A stretch of DNA of 64,000 nt from Candidatus Thioglobus autotrophicus (GCA_022448455.1 JAKUUR010000003.1:39098-103097); one strand, 5' to 3'. Shown: positions 29,400 to 37,920, counted from the first letter of the stretch. Numbers and translations are program-made. Notes: a model not told the origin generated them from the letters alone.

Positions 29400-29610
29400 A
29401 AATTGGTAATAAAATGGTATTATATAACAAGAAGCAATTAAAATGCAAATTTGTTTTTTTCATAATCATTTTTCAAATCTTATTCTTTAATAAAAGTATG
29501 TTTTTTCAAGCCCTGCATAGTATTTTTTACAGATTATTGTTTTATACGTTAAATATATAATATAATACCAATCATATATAATATAATACCAATTAAATAC
29601 CAATAATTTG
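29400..29610. promoter_or_regulatory. Candidate GntR operator region between GH20 and gntR
   Basis: The 355-bp divergent spacer (29316-29670) carries several TTGGTA/TACCAAT half-sites. They are TTGGTAATA and ATGGTATTATA at 29403-29423, and ATACCAAT at 29565-29572, 29586-29593 and 29597-29604. The first two of the latter group lie in a near-perfect 21-bp tandem repeat, two helical turns apart. GntR/HutC regulators such as NagR or DasR bind paired GGT...ACC half-sites, so control by the adjacent regulator is likely. The sites are seen; binding is inferred. Confidence 0.55.
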
Positions 29611-29670
29611 ATTGTCACATCAAAAATGTGACGGATATTCTGTCGAAAAAATCAATAGGGTAATAATCTG

Positions 29671-30423
29671 ATGACTGAAATAGACACTTTAATTAACTAT
29701 TTACTTCCCTCAAGTGACAGCCCTGAATCTCTCTATAAACAGCTTTCACGATCTCTCCATAATGCCATCCAACAGGGCATGTTAAATCCTGGTGACTCAT
29801 TAATTCCCGAACGAGAATTAGCAAACAAACTCAATTTATCAAGAATTACTGTTAGAAAAGCCATAGGTCAACTTGTCGATATCGGGGTGCTACAAAAACG
29901 TCATGGTGCTGGTACTGTTGTTTCTGATAATGTTGATATTGTTTTGCATAAAAACCTCTCTTCTCTGAATAGTTTTACTGCTGATATGAATAGACGTGGT
30001 CTCGAATCCCATTCAAGAATTGTTTTACGGGAGGAAGGTAAAGCTAGTCCGAAAGAAGCTCTAATATTAAATTTGAATGAAGAAGATTATGTTCATCGCC
30101 TAAATAGAGTCAGATTTTTAGTTAATGAACCATTACTTTATGAGATAGCAATTATTCCCGCTTCCATTATCTCAATTACTACCGCGTTAGATGATTCACT
30201 TTACGAAACACTTAAAAGAAAAAATATGAACCCCGTCACTGCCAAACAAAATATTCATGCCATAAATGCAGATGACGATATAGCTGATAAATTGGAGGTA
30301 AGTCCTGGCAGTGCGGTCTTGTTTGTGGAGAGGCGTGGCAAAGACGCCAATGGAAAAGTTGTGGAATATACACAGTCTTACTATCGTGGCGACCGTTATG
30401 ACTATGTGGTGGAATTAGGATGA
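29671..30423 (+). CDS. GntR/HutC-family regulator, NagR-like
   Basis: 250-residue transcription factor. The N-terminal winged helix (about residues 20-88) contains PGDSLIPERELANKLNLSRI followed by TVRKAIGQLVDIGVLQKRHG. The rest is a UTRA effector domain (SFTADMNRRGLESHSRIVLR ... YTQSYYRGDRYDY), which in NagR/DasR senses glucosamine-6-phosphate or N-acetylglucosamine-6-phosphate. It overlaps nagA by four bases and so is autoregulated with nagA-nagB. It probably also controls the divergent transporter operon. Confidence 0.92.
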   Translation: MTEIDTLINYLLPSSDSPESLYKQLSRSLHNAIQQGMLNPGDSLIPERELANKLNLSRITVRKAIGQLVDIGVLQKRHGAGTVVSDNVDIVLHKNLSSLNSFTADMNRRGLESHSRIVLREEGKASPKEALILNLNEEDYVHRLNRVRFLVNEPLLYEIAIIPASIISITTALDDSLYETLKRKNMNPVTAKQNIHAINADDDIADKLEVSPGSAVLFVERRGKDANGKVVEYTQSYYRGDRYDYVVELG

Positions 30424-31568
30424 AACAGGCATTATTAGGATCGCAAATATTTTGTGGGGAACGTTTTTACGATGATCACGCTTTGCTAATAGATGGTAAG
30501 TCTATCGTCGATATAGTTGACAAAAATAATACTCCCGACAACTTCAACAAAATAGAATTAGACCAGGGCATTCTTGCACCTGGGTTTATTGACCTTCAGG
30601 TTAATGGTGGTGGTGGAACATTGTTTAACAACTCTCCTAATCAGGAAAGTTTAAACACCATAATAAAAGCACACCAATTTTTTGGCACTACCAGTGTTAT
30701 GCCTACTGTTATTAGTGACTCAATGGAAGTTCTTGAGCAATGCATTAATACAGTTACTGAAGAAATAAAGAATAACTCTTCACTACTGGGTATTCATATT
30801 GAGGGTCCTTTCTTTAATGTTAAATATCGAGGCGTACATCAAAAAAAATACATTAGCACCATTAACTCTGATTATTTAAACTTGTTCGAATCCATAAAGA
30901 GCTTCCCAGTTATGCTAACCTTAGCGCCTGAGTGTATTTCCAGTAAACAATTAAAGCACCTGACATCTCTTGGCATAAAAACCCTCGCTGGTCATAGCGA
31001 TGCAAGCTATGATGAGTTAGATGAAGCCATCAAAAACGGTCTTGATGGCTTCACTCATCTGTTCAATGCTATGAGTCAGATATCTGCTCGCGAACCTGGA
31101 GTTGTAGGCGCTGCATTGCACTTTGAAAATACCTTTGCAAGCATTATTGTTGACTTACATCACGTTCACCCATCATTAATTCAGTTGGCATACGAGTCAA
31201 AACCAAAAGGCAAGCTGTTCTTTATTTCAGACTCAATGGCTACTATCCATCATGGTGAGCCCTCTTTTGAACTTTATGATGAAGTGGTAAGTGAATCAAA
31301 TGGTCGTATCGTGAACTCAGAAGGAAAGTTAGCCGGCTCTTCTATTACCCAGATTGACGCGGTTAAAAATGCCTATCAAAAGTGCAACATTCCATTAAAT
31401 CAAGCGCTTGCTATGGCCTCACGTTACCCAGCAGAATACTTAGGAATTGCAAATCATTTGGGTTCTTTAAAACCAGGTTATAAAGCTAACTTAGTGCATT
31501 TTGATTCGAATTTTAATGTACATAATGTTTGGGTTTCTGGAAAGCAAATTAAAAAAAAGTCGTCATGA
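30420..31568 (+). CDS. nagA: N-acetylglucosamine-6-phosphate deacetylase
   Basis: 382-residue amidohydrolase turning GlcNAc-6-phosphate into glucosamine-6-phosphate and acetate. The motifs PGFIDLQVNGGGG, GIHIEGPFFNVKYRGVHQ (metal Glu), TLAGHSDASYDELDEAI, GFTHLFNAMS (metal His) and FISDSMATIHHGEP (catalytic Asp) are all in place. Translation is coupled to the GntR gene upstream and to nagB downstream by four-base overlaps. Confidence 0.96.
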   Translation: MKQALLGSQIFCGERFYDDHALLIDGKSIVDIVDKNNTPDNFNKIELDQGILAPGFIDLQVNGGGGTLFNNSPNQESLNTIIKAHQFFGTTSVMPTVISDSMEVLEQCINTVTEEIKNNSSLLGIHIEGPFFNVKYRGVHQKKYISTINSDYLNLFESIKSFPVMLTLAPECISSKQLKHLTSLGIKTLAGHSDASYDELDEAIKNGLDGFTHLFNAMSQISAREPGVVGAALHFENTFASIIVDLHHVHPSLIQLAYESKPKGKLFFISDSMATIHHGEPSFELYDEVVSESNGRIVNSEGKLAGSSITQIDAVKNAYQKCNIPLNQALAMASRYPAEYLGIANHLGSLKPGYKANLVHFDSNFNVHNVWVSGKQIKKKSS

Positions 31569-32344
31569 GAGTAGTTATCCTCCCCTCTGAATTAGAAGCA
31601 AGTAATTTTGCTGCCAATATTATTGGGAAATTTATTTCTGACAAAGAAAAAGCAGTGCTTGGTCTAGCGTCTGGTAGCTCTACGGTTTTAACCTATAAAG
31701 CCCTAATCAAAAAATATGAGCAGGGTCAAATTAGTTTCAAAAGTGTTACCACTTTCAATCTAGACGAGTATGTGGGCCTCAAACCTGGGCACCCTCAAAG
31801 CTATCGAAATTATATGAATAGTAAACTCTTTGATCATATTGATATTAATTATAAAAATGTTTTTATCCCTGAATGTTTCGATGACGATTATGCAGCCAGC
31901 TGTGAAAACTACGAGTCCATGATAAGGCGTCATGGTGGAATTGATATTCAGGTTCTAGGTATAGGAACTAATGGACATATTGGGTTCAATGAGCCCACAT
32001 CAAGCCTAAACTCAAGAACAAGAGTTAAGACATTGACACAAAACACAATTGAAAACAATGCTCATTTTTTTAAAGATAATGAAACACAACCATCACTCGC
32101 CATCACTATGGGTATTGGCACAATAATGGAGGCAAAACAGATTCTTCTTTTAGGTCTTGGTAAGCACAAAAGCCAAGCCGTCGCTGAGGTAATTGAAGGT
32201 CCGGTATCATCATTCTTTCCAGGAAGCATCCTTCAGCAACATAAAAATGTAATAGTAGTTGTAGACAAGCATGCAGCGTCAGACTTAAAACTGTATGATT
32301 ATTACATTCATACAGAAAAAATGCATCAAAAGTATATGTGTTAA
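31565..32344 (+). CDS. nagB: Glucosamine-6-phosphate deaminase
   Basis: 259-residue enzyme converting glucosamine-6-phosphate to fructose-6-phosphate and ammonia. Family signatures: LGLASGSSTVLTYKALI, TFNLDEYVGLKPGHPQSYR (catalytic Asp), DIQVLGIGTNGHIGFNEP (His-Glu dyad nearby) and ILLLGLGKHKSQAVAEVIEG. With nagA it completes amino-sugar entry into glycolysis. Confidence 0.96.
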   Translation: MRVVILPSELEASNFAANIIGKFISDKEKAVLGLASGSSTVLTYKALIKKYEQGQISFKSVTTFNLDEYVGLKPGHPQSYRNYMNSKLFDHIDINYKNVFIPECFDDDYAASCENYESMIRRHGGIDIQVLGIGTNGHIGFNEPTSSLNSRTRVKTLTQNTIENNAHFFKDNETQPSLAITMGIGTIMEAKQILLLGLGKHKSQAVAEVIEGPVSSFFPGSILQQHKNVIVVVDKHAASDLKLYDYYIHTEKMHQKYMC

Positions 32345-32390
32345 TGATAAATCAACAAACCTTTCTGCATATGATTATAGAGGTTACTGA

Positions 32391-33095
32391 ATGAGCTTAA
32401 TTTGCAAGCAACTTTTTGAACACGATAGCTCAACTTTCACCTATCTTTTAGCTGACAGCGTAACAAGAGAAGCAACAATTATTGACGCTGTAGATTCTAT
32501 GATAGAGCGTGATATTTCCTTAATCCAAGAATTAGAACTTGACTTAAAATTTATAATTGAAACACACATTCATGCTGATCATATAACCAGTGCCTGCCCA
32601 CTTAAAAAAAGTTTCTCTCTCGCTAAAATTGTTATAGGCATAGAAAATACTGATGCAGAAGCGTGTGCTGATATTATGGTTAGCGAGGGCCATATTTTGC
32701 CTATTGGTGAGCATAAGATTGTTGCAATAGAAACACCGGGACACACTCCTGGCTGCATGTCATATCTTGTTGATGACAAAGTCTTTACAGGTGACGCCTT
32801 ATTTATTAGAAGCACTGGCCGTTGTGATTTTCAGGGAGGGTCTGCATCAACGCTTTATCACTCCATACACAAATTATTTAAACTGCCTGATTCAACACTA
32901 GTCTATCCTGGTCATGACTATAACGGCTTCACAGTTAGTACTATCGGTGAAGAGAAGGAATTCAACTCATTAATTAGGTTAGACTTTGATGAAAAAACCT
33001 TTGTCAACAAAGTTGGTAACTTGAATCTTGAACCACCAAAAAAAATAAATACGGCTGTACCAGCGAATCAGAGTTGCGGTCTCATAAAAAACTAG
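32391..33095 (+). CDS. ETHE1-like persulfide dioxygenase (metallo-beta-lactamase fold)
   Basis: 234-residue MBL-fold protein. FEHDSSTFTYLLADSVTREA at the N-terminus, the metal motif ETHIHADHITSACPLKK, then ETPGHTPGCMSYLVDDKVFT, GDALFIRSTGRCDFQGG and VYPGHDYNG match the ETHE1 type. Those enzymes oxidise glutathione persulfide to sulfite with a mononuclear iron. It follows nagB by 46 bp but has no obvious link to amino sugars. Glyoxalase II is the main alternative. Confidence 0.87.
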   Translation: MSLICKQLFEHDSSTFTYLLADSVTREATIIDAVDSMIERDISLIQELELDLKFIIETHIHADHITSACPLKKSFSLAKIVIGIENTDAEACADIMVSEGHILPIGEHKIVAIETPGHTPGCMSYLVDDKVFTGDALFIRSTGRCDFQGGSASTLYHSIHKLFKLPDSTLVYPGHDYNGFTVSTIGEEKEFNSLIRLDFDEKTFVNKVGNLNLEPPKKINTAVPANQSCGLIKN

Positions 33096-33106
33096 AACTT
33101 GCTCAA

Positions 33107-33140
33107 TATTGCATCTCGTGTATCAGTGTGAGGGTATATT
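33107..33140 (+). repeat. Degenerate copy of the cassette repeat (leftmost candidate)
   Basis: The stretch ATCTCGTGTATCA followed by GTGTGAGGGTATAT resembles the core of the repeat that becomes frequent from 37.9 kb, in the same orientation. It begins just after the ETHE1-like gene and precedes a broken gene. The match is partial, so this is a weak call. Confidence 0.4.
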
Positions 33141-33193
33141 TGAAAGGATAGTACAGTAACTGAGATTTATTTTTATAACAACATACGAGAGAT

Positions 33194-33456
33194 ATGACGA
33201 ACACTTTAGTATTAGTAAAGATAGGCAATGGCACTTTTGACCAGTGGAAAGAAAGTTTTGACGATCTTGCTCATATGCGAGAAAAATTTTCAAGAGATTC
33301 AATGGTAGGCAAAGTTGATGACCATACTGCTCTTGTCATGGTAGATGTTTTGACCCTGCAGGGATGATGGAAATGTTTAACTCGGATGAGGTTAAAAAAA
33401 ATTCAGCAGAAATGGGTGTAGAAAGGACTGTGTTTAAGCTACAGCCAATGGGCTAA
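33194..33456 (+). pseudogene. Frameshifted small protein (about 87 residues, DUF3764-like)
   Basis: Reading from the ATG at 33194 gives MTNTLVLVKIGNGTFDQWKE up to HTALVMVDV. The frame then hits TGA after a run of four T. Adding one T restores FDPAGMMEMFNSDEVKKNSA, ending RTVFKLQPMG and a stop at 33454-33456. The restored protein is a ferredoxin-fold-like small protein; DUF3764 is my tentative match. A real mutation or a homopolymer sequencing error would look the same. Confidence 0.65.
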
Positions 33457-33558
33457 TTATTCACCTAAGCCATCTATTGCTTTTGCATGGTAACGACTGT
33501 CTTTTGGCTTTTTGACATCTTGATAGCGAAGATGCATTAATAATTAGGAGAAGGAATT

Positions 33559-34251
33559 ATGGATATAAGGCTTATTTATTTTGATATACCATTTTGGCGT
33601 GCTGAGGTAGCAAGATTGCCTTTATTTATTGCAAGTATTAAGTTTGATGACGTTAGGATCACTGATGATGATAATAGCTATCTAAAAGAAAATGGCAAAT
33701 TAAAGGATGGCACGTTAATACCTTTCCGCCAATTACCAGTATTAGTTATAGATGGGCAGAGCGTTGCTCAAACGGGAGGTATTGCTAGAATTTGCGGTAA
33801 GCTAAGTGGTATGTACCCTGAAGATATTATTGAAGCAGGTAAAGTGGATCAAATTATTGATACTGTTACAGACATTAATGAGTTGTTAAATCCTTCGATG
33901 CGAGAAAATGATCCAATGAAAAAAAGAGCAATGCGAATTGAGTTAACCAATAAAGATTTACCAAGATACTTTGGCTATTTAGAAGAGATTTTGAAAGCTA
34001 ATAGTTCACATTGGTTTGTTGGAAATAATATGTCTATTGCTGACATTGCAGTTTGGAGTCTTTTGGGTTGGATTGCTGAAGGGGTTCTTGATGATATTCC
34101 ACCAGAAATTACCAATCCCTTTGAGAGGCTAAAAAAAGTATATAACGAAGTCGGTAAAAATCCTTTTGTTAGAGAATGGAAAAAAAAGACCTACTCTCAT
34201 GATGAATCTTCATCTGATGAGTATAACTTAGACATACCTGAAAGCATTTAA
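33559..34251 (+). CDS. Glutathione S-transferase family protein
   Basis: 230-residue protein with a thioredoxin-like N-terminal domain (IRLIYFDIPFWRAEVARLPL, cis-Pro loop FRQLPVLVIDGQSVAQTGGI) and an alpha-helical C-terminal domain (WFVGNNMSIADIAVWSLLGW with the conserved Asp). The Y in LIYFDIPFWRAE fits the catalytic tyrosine of sigma-class-like GSTs. An AGGAGAAGG Shine-Dalgarno lies before the ATG. Stand-alone gene; substrate unknown. Confidence 0.9.
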   Translation: MDIRLIYFDIPFWRAEVARLPLFIASIKFDDVRITDDDNSYLKENGKLKDGTLIPFRQLPVLVIDGQSVAQTGGIARICGKLSGMYPEDIIEAGKVDQIIDTVTDINELLNPSMRENDPMKKRAMRIELTNKDLPRYFGYLEEILKANSSHWFVGNNMSIADIAVWSLLGWIAEGVLDDIPPEITNPFERLKKVYNEVGKNPFVREWKKKTYSHDESSSDEYNLDIPESI

Positions 34252-34363
34252 AATCATTACCTAGAGATTTTTGATAGCGTTCTTCAGTCAGTTTATGCCA
34301 ACCAATGCATCTACCAACCGGAGACCTGCCAAAGCTACACCCACCTTCCTTTATAGATTCCAA
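34169..34363 (-). CDS. Possible small Cys/His-rich protein
   Basis: A 64-codon frame starting with TTG at 34361-34363, five bases after the stop of the next small gene. Its first half, GGCSFGRSPVGRCIGWHKLT, looks like a genuine short metal-binding motif. The second half runs antisense through the 3' end of the GST gene and looks random. It may be a truncated gene. Weak call. Confidence 0.3.
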   Translation of the reverse strand: MESIKEGGCSFGRSPVGRCIGWHKLTEERYQKSLGNDFKCFQVCLSYTHQMKIHHESRSFFSIL

Positions 34364-34368
34364 TATTT

Positions 34369-34560
34369 TTATTCTTTATTTCTTGCCCAACAATTCAATA
34401 TTTCATCTGCAATGAATTCTATTGGCGTTCCAGGGGGATATTCATGTTGAAATTCTGTCGCAACTCTCCGCGCAATCCGTTTGTCGTTATCGATGGGGGA
34501 AGACGGAAAACGATATGCTTTACTAAGTTGATTAATGATATTTCTCATTCTTCTTTTCAT
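34369..34560 (-). CDS. Small hypothetical protein (63 residues)
   Basis: A short basic protein (starts MKRRMRNIINQLSKAYRFPS, ends CWARNKE). I do not recognise the family. A GAGGAAAA Shine-Dalgarno just upstream of the ATG supports expression. A degenerate copy of the cassette repeat's left arm lies immediately 5' of it (34581-34646), as with minus-strand genes further right. Confidence 0.6.
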   Translation of the reverse strand: MKRRMRNIINQLSKAYRFPSSPIDNDKRIARRVATEFQHEYPPGTPIEFIADEILNCWARNKE

Positions 34561-34580
34561 GACTTTTTTTTCCTCATCAA

Positions 34581-34646
34581 TTTGAACTCAGTATAAACTC
34601 ATAACTCAAAAAAGATCAAATTTCTTCTCTAATGTGCTTAGGAAGA
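34581..34646 (+). repeat. Degenerate cassette repeat with left arm
   Basis: TTTGAACTCAGTATAAACTC, then AAAAAGATCAAATTTCTTCT and CTAATGTGCTTAGGAAG track the extended repeat seen at 39.4, 45.6 and 57.8 kb over its whole length, with many substitutions. Same orientation as all other copies. Confidence 0.55.
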
Positions 34647-34736
34647 GTTGTAACCGTAGTAAAGTATTTATTCACTAAATAGTAACTCTAGTATGATTAT
34701 GGCGCTCTAGAGAAAAACTATATTCAACAATACATC

Positions 34737-35228
34737 ATGATCATAAGAAAATATAAAAAATCTGACTGGACAGAAGTATGGCAAATTATTGAAAAAGTAT
34801 TTCGTGAGGGTGAAACTTATGCGTATCCTCCTGAAATTTCAGAAGAAGATGCACATAAGGTTTGGATAGAGTCACCAAAGGAGACTTATGTTGCTATTGG
34901 GAAAGATAACAAAATACACGGTACATACTATATAAAAGCGAACCAACCAGCCCTAGGTTCACATGTGTGTAATTGTGGTTATATCGTTTCTGAAACAGCT
35001 AGAGGAACAGGTTTGGCGACCAGTATGTGTGAACACTCTCAAGAAGTAGCAAAGGGGTTAGGTTTTATAGCGATGCAATACAACCTTGTGGTTTCAACAA
35101 ATAAAAACGCTATCCGTTTGTGGAAGAAACTTGGCTTTCATATAGTTGGAAGTTTGCCAAAAGCATTCAAGAGTAAGAGTGCTGGTTACGTTGATGCGTT
35201 GATAATGTATAAAGAACTATTGACATAA
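34737..35228 (+). CDS. GNAT N-acetyltransferase
   Basis: 163-residue GCN5-related acetyltransferase. The N-terminus MIIRKYKKSDWTEVWQIIEK, the acetyl-CoA loop GYIVSETARGTGLATSMCEH and the C-terminal IRLWKKLGFHIVGSLPKAF follow the fold's order. Related proteins acetylate amino acids or antibiotics; the substrate here is unknown. Single gene, promoter in the A+T-rich spacer upstream. Confidence 0.9.
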   Translation: MIIRKYKKSDWTEVWQIIEKVFREGETYAYPPEISEEDAHKVWIESPKETYVAIGKDNKIHGTYYIKANQPALGSHVCNCGYIVSETARGTGLATSMCEHSQEVAKGLGFIAMQYNLVVSTNKNAIRLWKKLGFHIVGSLPKAFKSKSAGYVDALIMYKELLT

Positions 35229-35239
35229 AAAAAAGTATC

Positions 35240-35761
35240 TTATTTTGTATCAAACTTTAACAATAGCTTAATACAAGGCATTGTTTTTTTGCGTGAAAGA
35301 AAATATTCTTCACACTTACCTATCTCTTCAAATCCAAGCTTTCTTAAGACATTTGAGGAGCCTGTATTTCCTTTTATATAACATGCTTTAATTTGTTTAA
35401 AGTTGAACTCTTTTTTTGCATATTGAATTAAGCCCATTGCTGCTTCAGTAGCATAACCCTTGCCCCATTGATCTCTCCCAATCCAAAATCCCAAATCCAA
35501 ATCGTTATCTTCTTCTAGGCTTAATCCAACACCGCCTATCAAAGAATTATTTCTAAATATACTAAACAGCAGATCATCGTAATTGATATTATTTAACCAC
35601 TCTTCAGCTTTTTGTTCTGTGTAAGGATAGGGAACATCTGATAACCATTTTGCTACCTCCCAATGTCCGATCTTAGAAACAATCGATTTCTTATTTATTT
35701 TTTTTGTTGGTTTCTTTAAGACCAATCTTTTTGTCTTAATTTGATTCATAAGAAATATCAA
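35240..35761 (-). CDS. GNAT N-acetyltransferase, RimJ/RimL type
   Basis: 173-residue protein of the ribosomal-protein alanine acetyltransferase-like subgroup: IKTKRLVLKKPTKKINKKSI at the start, LGFWIGRDQWGKGYATEAAM as the acetyl-CoA loop, and NVLRKLGFEEIGKCEEYFLS at the end. Convergent with the other GNAT gene, 11 bp apart. The two are only distantly alike, so this is not a duplication. Confidence 0.9.
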   Translation of the reverse strand: MIFLMNQIKTKRLVLKKPTKKINKKSIVSKIGHWEVAKWLSDVPYPYTEQKAEEWLNNINYDDLLFSIFRNNSLIGGVGLSLEEDNDLDLGFWIGRDQWGKGYATEAAMGLIQYAKKEFNFKQIKACYIKGNTGSSNVLRKLGFEEIGKCEEYFLSRKKTMPCIKLLLKFDTK

Positions 35762-35794
35762 CTCAATATCTCCTAATTATTAGGTAGAGTTAAT

Positions 35795-36763
35795 TTAAGT
35801 TTTTCGCTTTCTGGAATAGGCAAACAAGTTCGTAATTTCAAAAACCGTGGTTGCCGCCGCCAAAGAGGTTAATTCTGCATGATCATAAGCTGGAGAAACT
35901 TCCACAACATCTGCAGAAATTATGTTTAACCCTGCCAATCCTCTCAAAACACCTACAAGCTCTCGTGATGTCATTCCTGCTATCTCAGGAGTCCCTGTGC
36001 CGGGTGCGTGAGCAGGATCCAAAACATCAATATCGATCGATAAATACATTGGATTGTCTCCCACACGATCTCTAATGCGTTTAGCAACATGATCTATACC
36101 TTCACTTTGAAATTCATCACAATGTATAACTTTAAAGCCTAATTCCTTATCATTTTTTAGATCATCTCTAGAATACAAAGGTCCTCGAATACCAACATGT
36201 ATTGAGGCGCTCTCTAAGAACAATTTTTCTTCAGCTGCTCGTCGAAATGGTGTGCCGTGAGTATAAGGAGCTCCATAATAGGTATCCCAAGTATCCAAAT
36301 GAGCATCAAAGTGAACGAGTGCGACCGGCCCATGGTAATGATTGACTGCGCGTAGCAATGGTAGGGCAATTGTATGGTCTCCACCCAGGCTAATTATTCT
36401 ATCCACTTTTCCCAAAAGTTCTGTTGCCCCCTTTTGAATTTCCAAAACTGCTTTTTCAATATTGTAAGGGTTGCAAGATATATCCCCAGCATCGGCCACT
36501 TGTTGCTCAGCAAAAGGCTCGGTGTCATATGCTGGATGATACTGGGTACGCAGATGTCTTGAAGCCTGACGGATGGCCTGTGGTCCAAATCTAGCACCAG
36601 GACGATAGCTGGTTCCTGCATCAAATGGAATTCCTACGATTGCTACATCACAATGCGAGACATCACGGAGCTCAGGCAACCTAGCAAAGGTGGAAGGACC
36701 AGCAAAACGTGGAATTACAGTGCCGCTGATTGGTTGAATAGGTGTGCTGTCTGAATTACTCAT
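35795..36763 (-). CDS. speB: Agmatinase/ureohydrolase (SpeB family)
   Basis: 322-residue manganese ureohydrolase. All binuclear-metal motifs are present: SLGGDHTIALPLLRA, VHFDAHLDTWDTYYG and SIDIDVLDPAHAPGTGTPE, plus SYRPGARFGPQAIRQASRHL. Agmatinase, giving putrescine and urea, is the default. Guanidinobutyrase or the newer guanidine hydrolase cannot be excluded without a phylogeny. AGGAGGAAG before the ATG is a strong Shine-Dalgarno. Confidence 0.88.
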   Translation of the reverse strand: MSNSDSTPIQPISGTVIPRFAGPSTFARLPELRDVSHCDVAIVGIPFDAGTSYRPGARFGPQAIRQASRHLRTQYHPAYDTEPFAEQQVADAGDISCNPYNIEKAVLEIQKGATELLGKVDRIISLGGDHTIALPLLRAVNHYHGPVALVHFDAHLDTWDTYYGAPYTHGTPFRRAAEEKLFLESASIHVGIRGPLYSRDDLKNDKELGFKVIHCDEFQSEGIDHVAKRIRDRVGDNPMYLSIDIDVLDPAHAPGTGTPEIAGMTSRELVGVLRGLAGLNIISADVVEVSPAYDHAELTSLAAATTVFEITNLFAYSRKRKT

Positions 36764-36870
36764 TCTTCCTCCTTAGGTGCAAATAGCTATTTAATACTAA
36801 TTATAATGCATAGTGACATAACAATGACCCTGTCCCAATTTGTCCGATATTCTATACTTAAGAATTTGAT

Positions 36871-37881
36871 CTAAAGAAAGCTTCTGACTTTACTTAACAG
36901 GTCTTTGTTTACTTGCCTTGGTCCTTTGTCAAGACGGTTTTTATGACGACGTTCTCCAGGTAGCCTTACACCATCAATAGCTTTAAGGTGACTAAAGAAA
37001 TCTTCACTGTGATCAGTCCAACCTTTCCCGGCGACTAATTCAGGATTGATTGCTAAAATTAGTTCACCTCCTTTTGGTGGGCCGCCATCATTATTATCAG
37101 TTTTTTCTGCTTCATAAGAAAAACTCTCGCCTGTCATTCCTGCTGCCAATAATTCCACCATTAGAGAAATTGCTGATCCCTTGTAGCCACCAAAAGGTAA
37201 TAAAACTCCTTTTAGTATCTCTGCTGGATCATCTGAAGGCTTGCCGTCTGGCCCGAGGCCAGTACCATGGGGTACTGGATGACCTTCTCTTGCGGCTATT
37301 TGGACGTCTCCCATTGCCAAAGTTGATGTTGCCATGTCGAAGACTAATGGTGTTTTATTTGGACGTGGCCAAGAAAAAGAAATTGGATTAGTTCCAAAAA
37401 AAGCTTTACTAGCTCCCGCTGGAGCTACTGCTGGTTTATAGACGGTACAGGCGATTCCACTTAAGCCTCTTTCGGCCAGAAATTCCGTCTCAGGCCATAA
37501 AGCAGCAAAATGAAAACTATTGATAAGCCTCATCACAGCAATACCGCTTCGTTTAGCGGCGTCCGCAAGAACAGGAAGCCCCTTTTCATGAGAAAGTGGA
37601 GCGTAACCTAAATTCCCATCTACTGTAATGACAGAATCAAGATTTTGTTCAATTTTTGGTTGAGCGTCGCCGTTTACTTTTCCTGACTTTAAGGAAGCTA
37701 AATACCCTGGAATCCTGAATAGCCCATGTGACAGTGATCCATCCCTTTCGGCATTTGTTACAGTTCGAGCTAGAGCGGTTGCGTTATCTGTATCACAACC
37801 ATGACTGGAAAATACCTTGAATGCCAGCTGGTAAATTTCGTCCAAACTTATTTCTTCAGTTTCGATAGGTGGCATTCTCAC
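36871..37881 (-). CDS. Malate/L-lactate dehydrogenase (Ldh2)-family oxidoreductase
   Basis: 336-residue NAD(P)-dependent 2-ketoacid reductase of the YlbC/Ldh2 fold. Motifs are SHGLFRIPGYLASLKSGKVN, RLINSFHFAALWPETEFLAE, FFGTNPISFSWPRPNKTPLV, FDMATSTLAMGD and LLPFGGYKGSAISLMVELLA. Members reduce malate, ureidoglycolate, diketogulonate or delta-1-piperideine-2-carboxylate; the exact one is unclear. Its 5' end is 40 bp from the first good copy of the cassette repeat. Confidence 0.88.
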   Translation of the reverse strand: MRMPPIETEEISLDEIYQLAFKVFSSHGCDTDNATALARTVTNAERDGSLSHGLFRIPGYLASLKSGKVNGDAQPKIEQNLDSVITVDGNLGYAPLSHEKGLPVLADAAKRSGIAVMRLINSFHFAALWPETEFLAERGLSGIACTVYKPAVAPAGASKAFFGTNPISFSWPRPNKTPLVFDMATSTLAMGDVQIAAREGHPVPHGTGLGPDGKPSDDPAEILKGVLLPFGGYKGSAISLMVELLAAGMTGESFSYEAEKTDNNDGGPPKGGELILAINPELVAGKGWTDHSEDFFSHLKAIDGVRLPGERRHKNRLDKGPRQVNKDLLSKVRSFL

Positions 37882-37920
37882 TCCAATTTTTAAATCCTTT
37901 ATTTTAATGTTTTTGATGCT

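Noticed and set aside
33194..33370. In-frame TGA read as selenocysteine
   Set aside because: The homologous continuation lies in another frame, so a frameshift explains the break.
36831..36855. Further copy of the cassette repeat upstream of the ureohydrolase gene
   Set aside because: GTCCCAATTTGTCCGATATT resembles the core only loosely; I could not tell it from chance.
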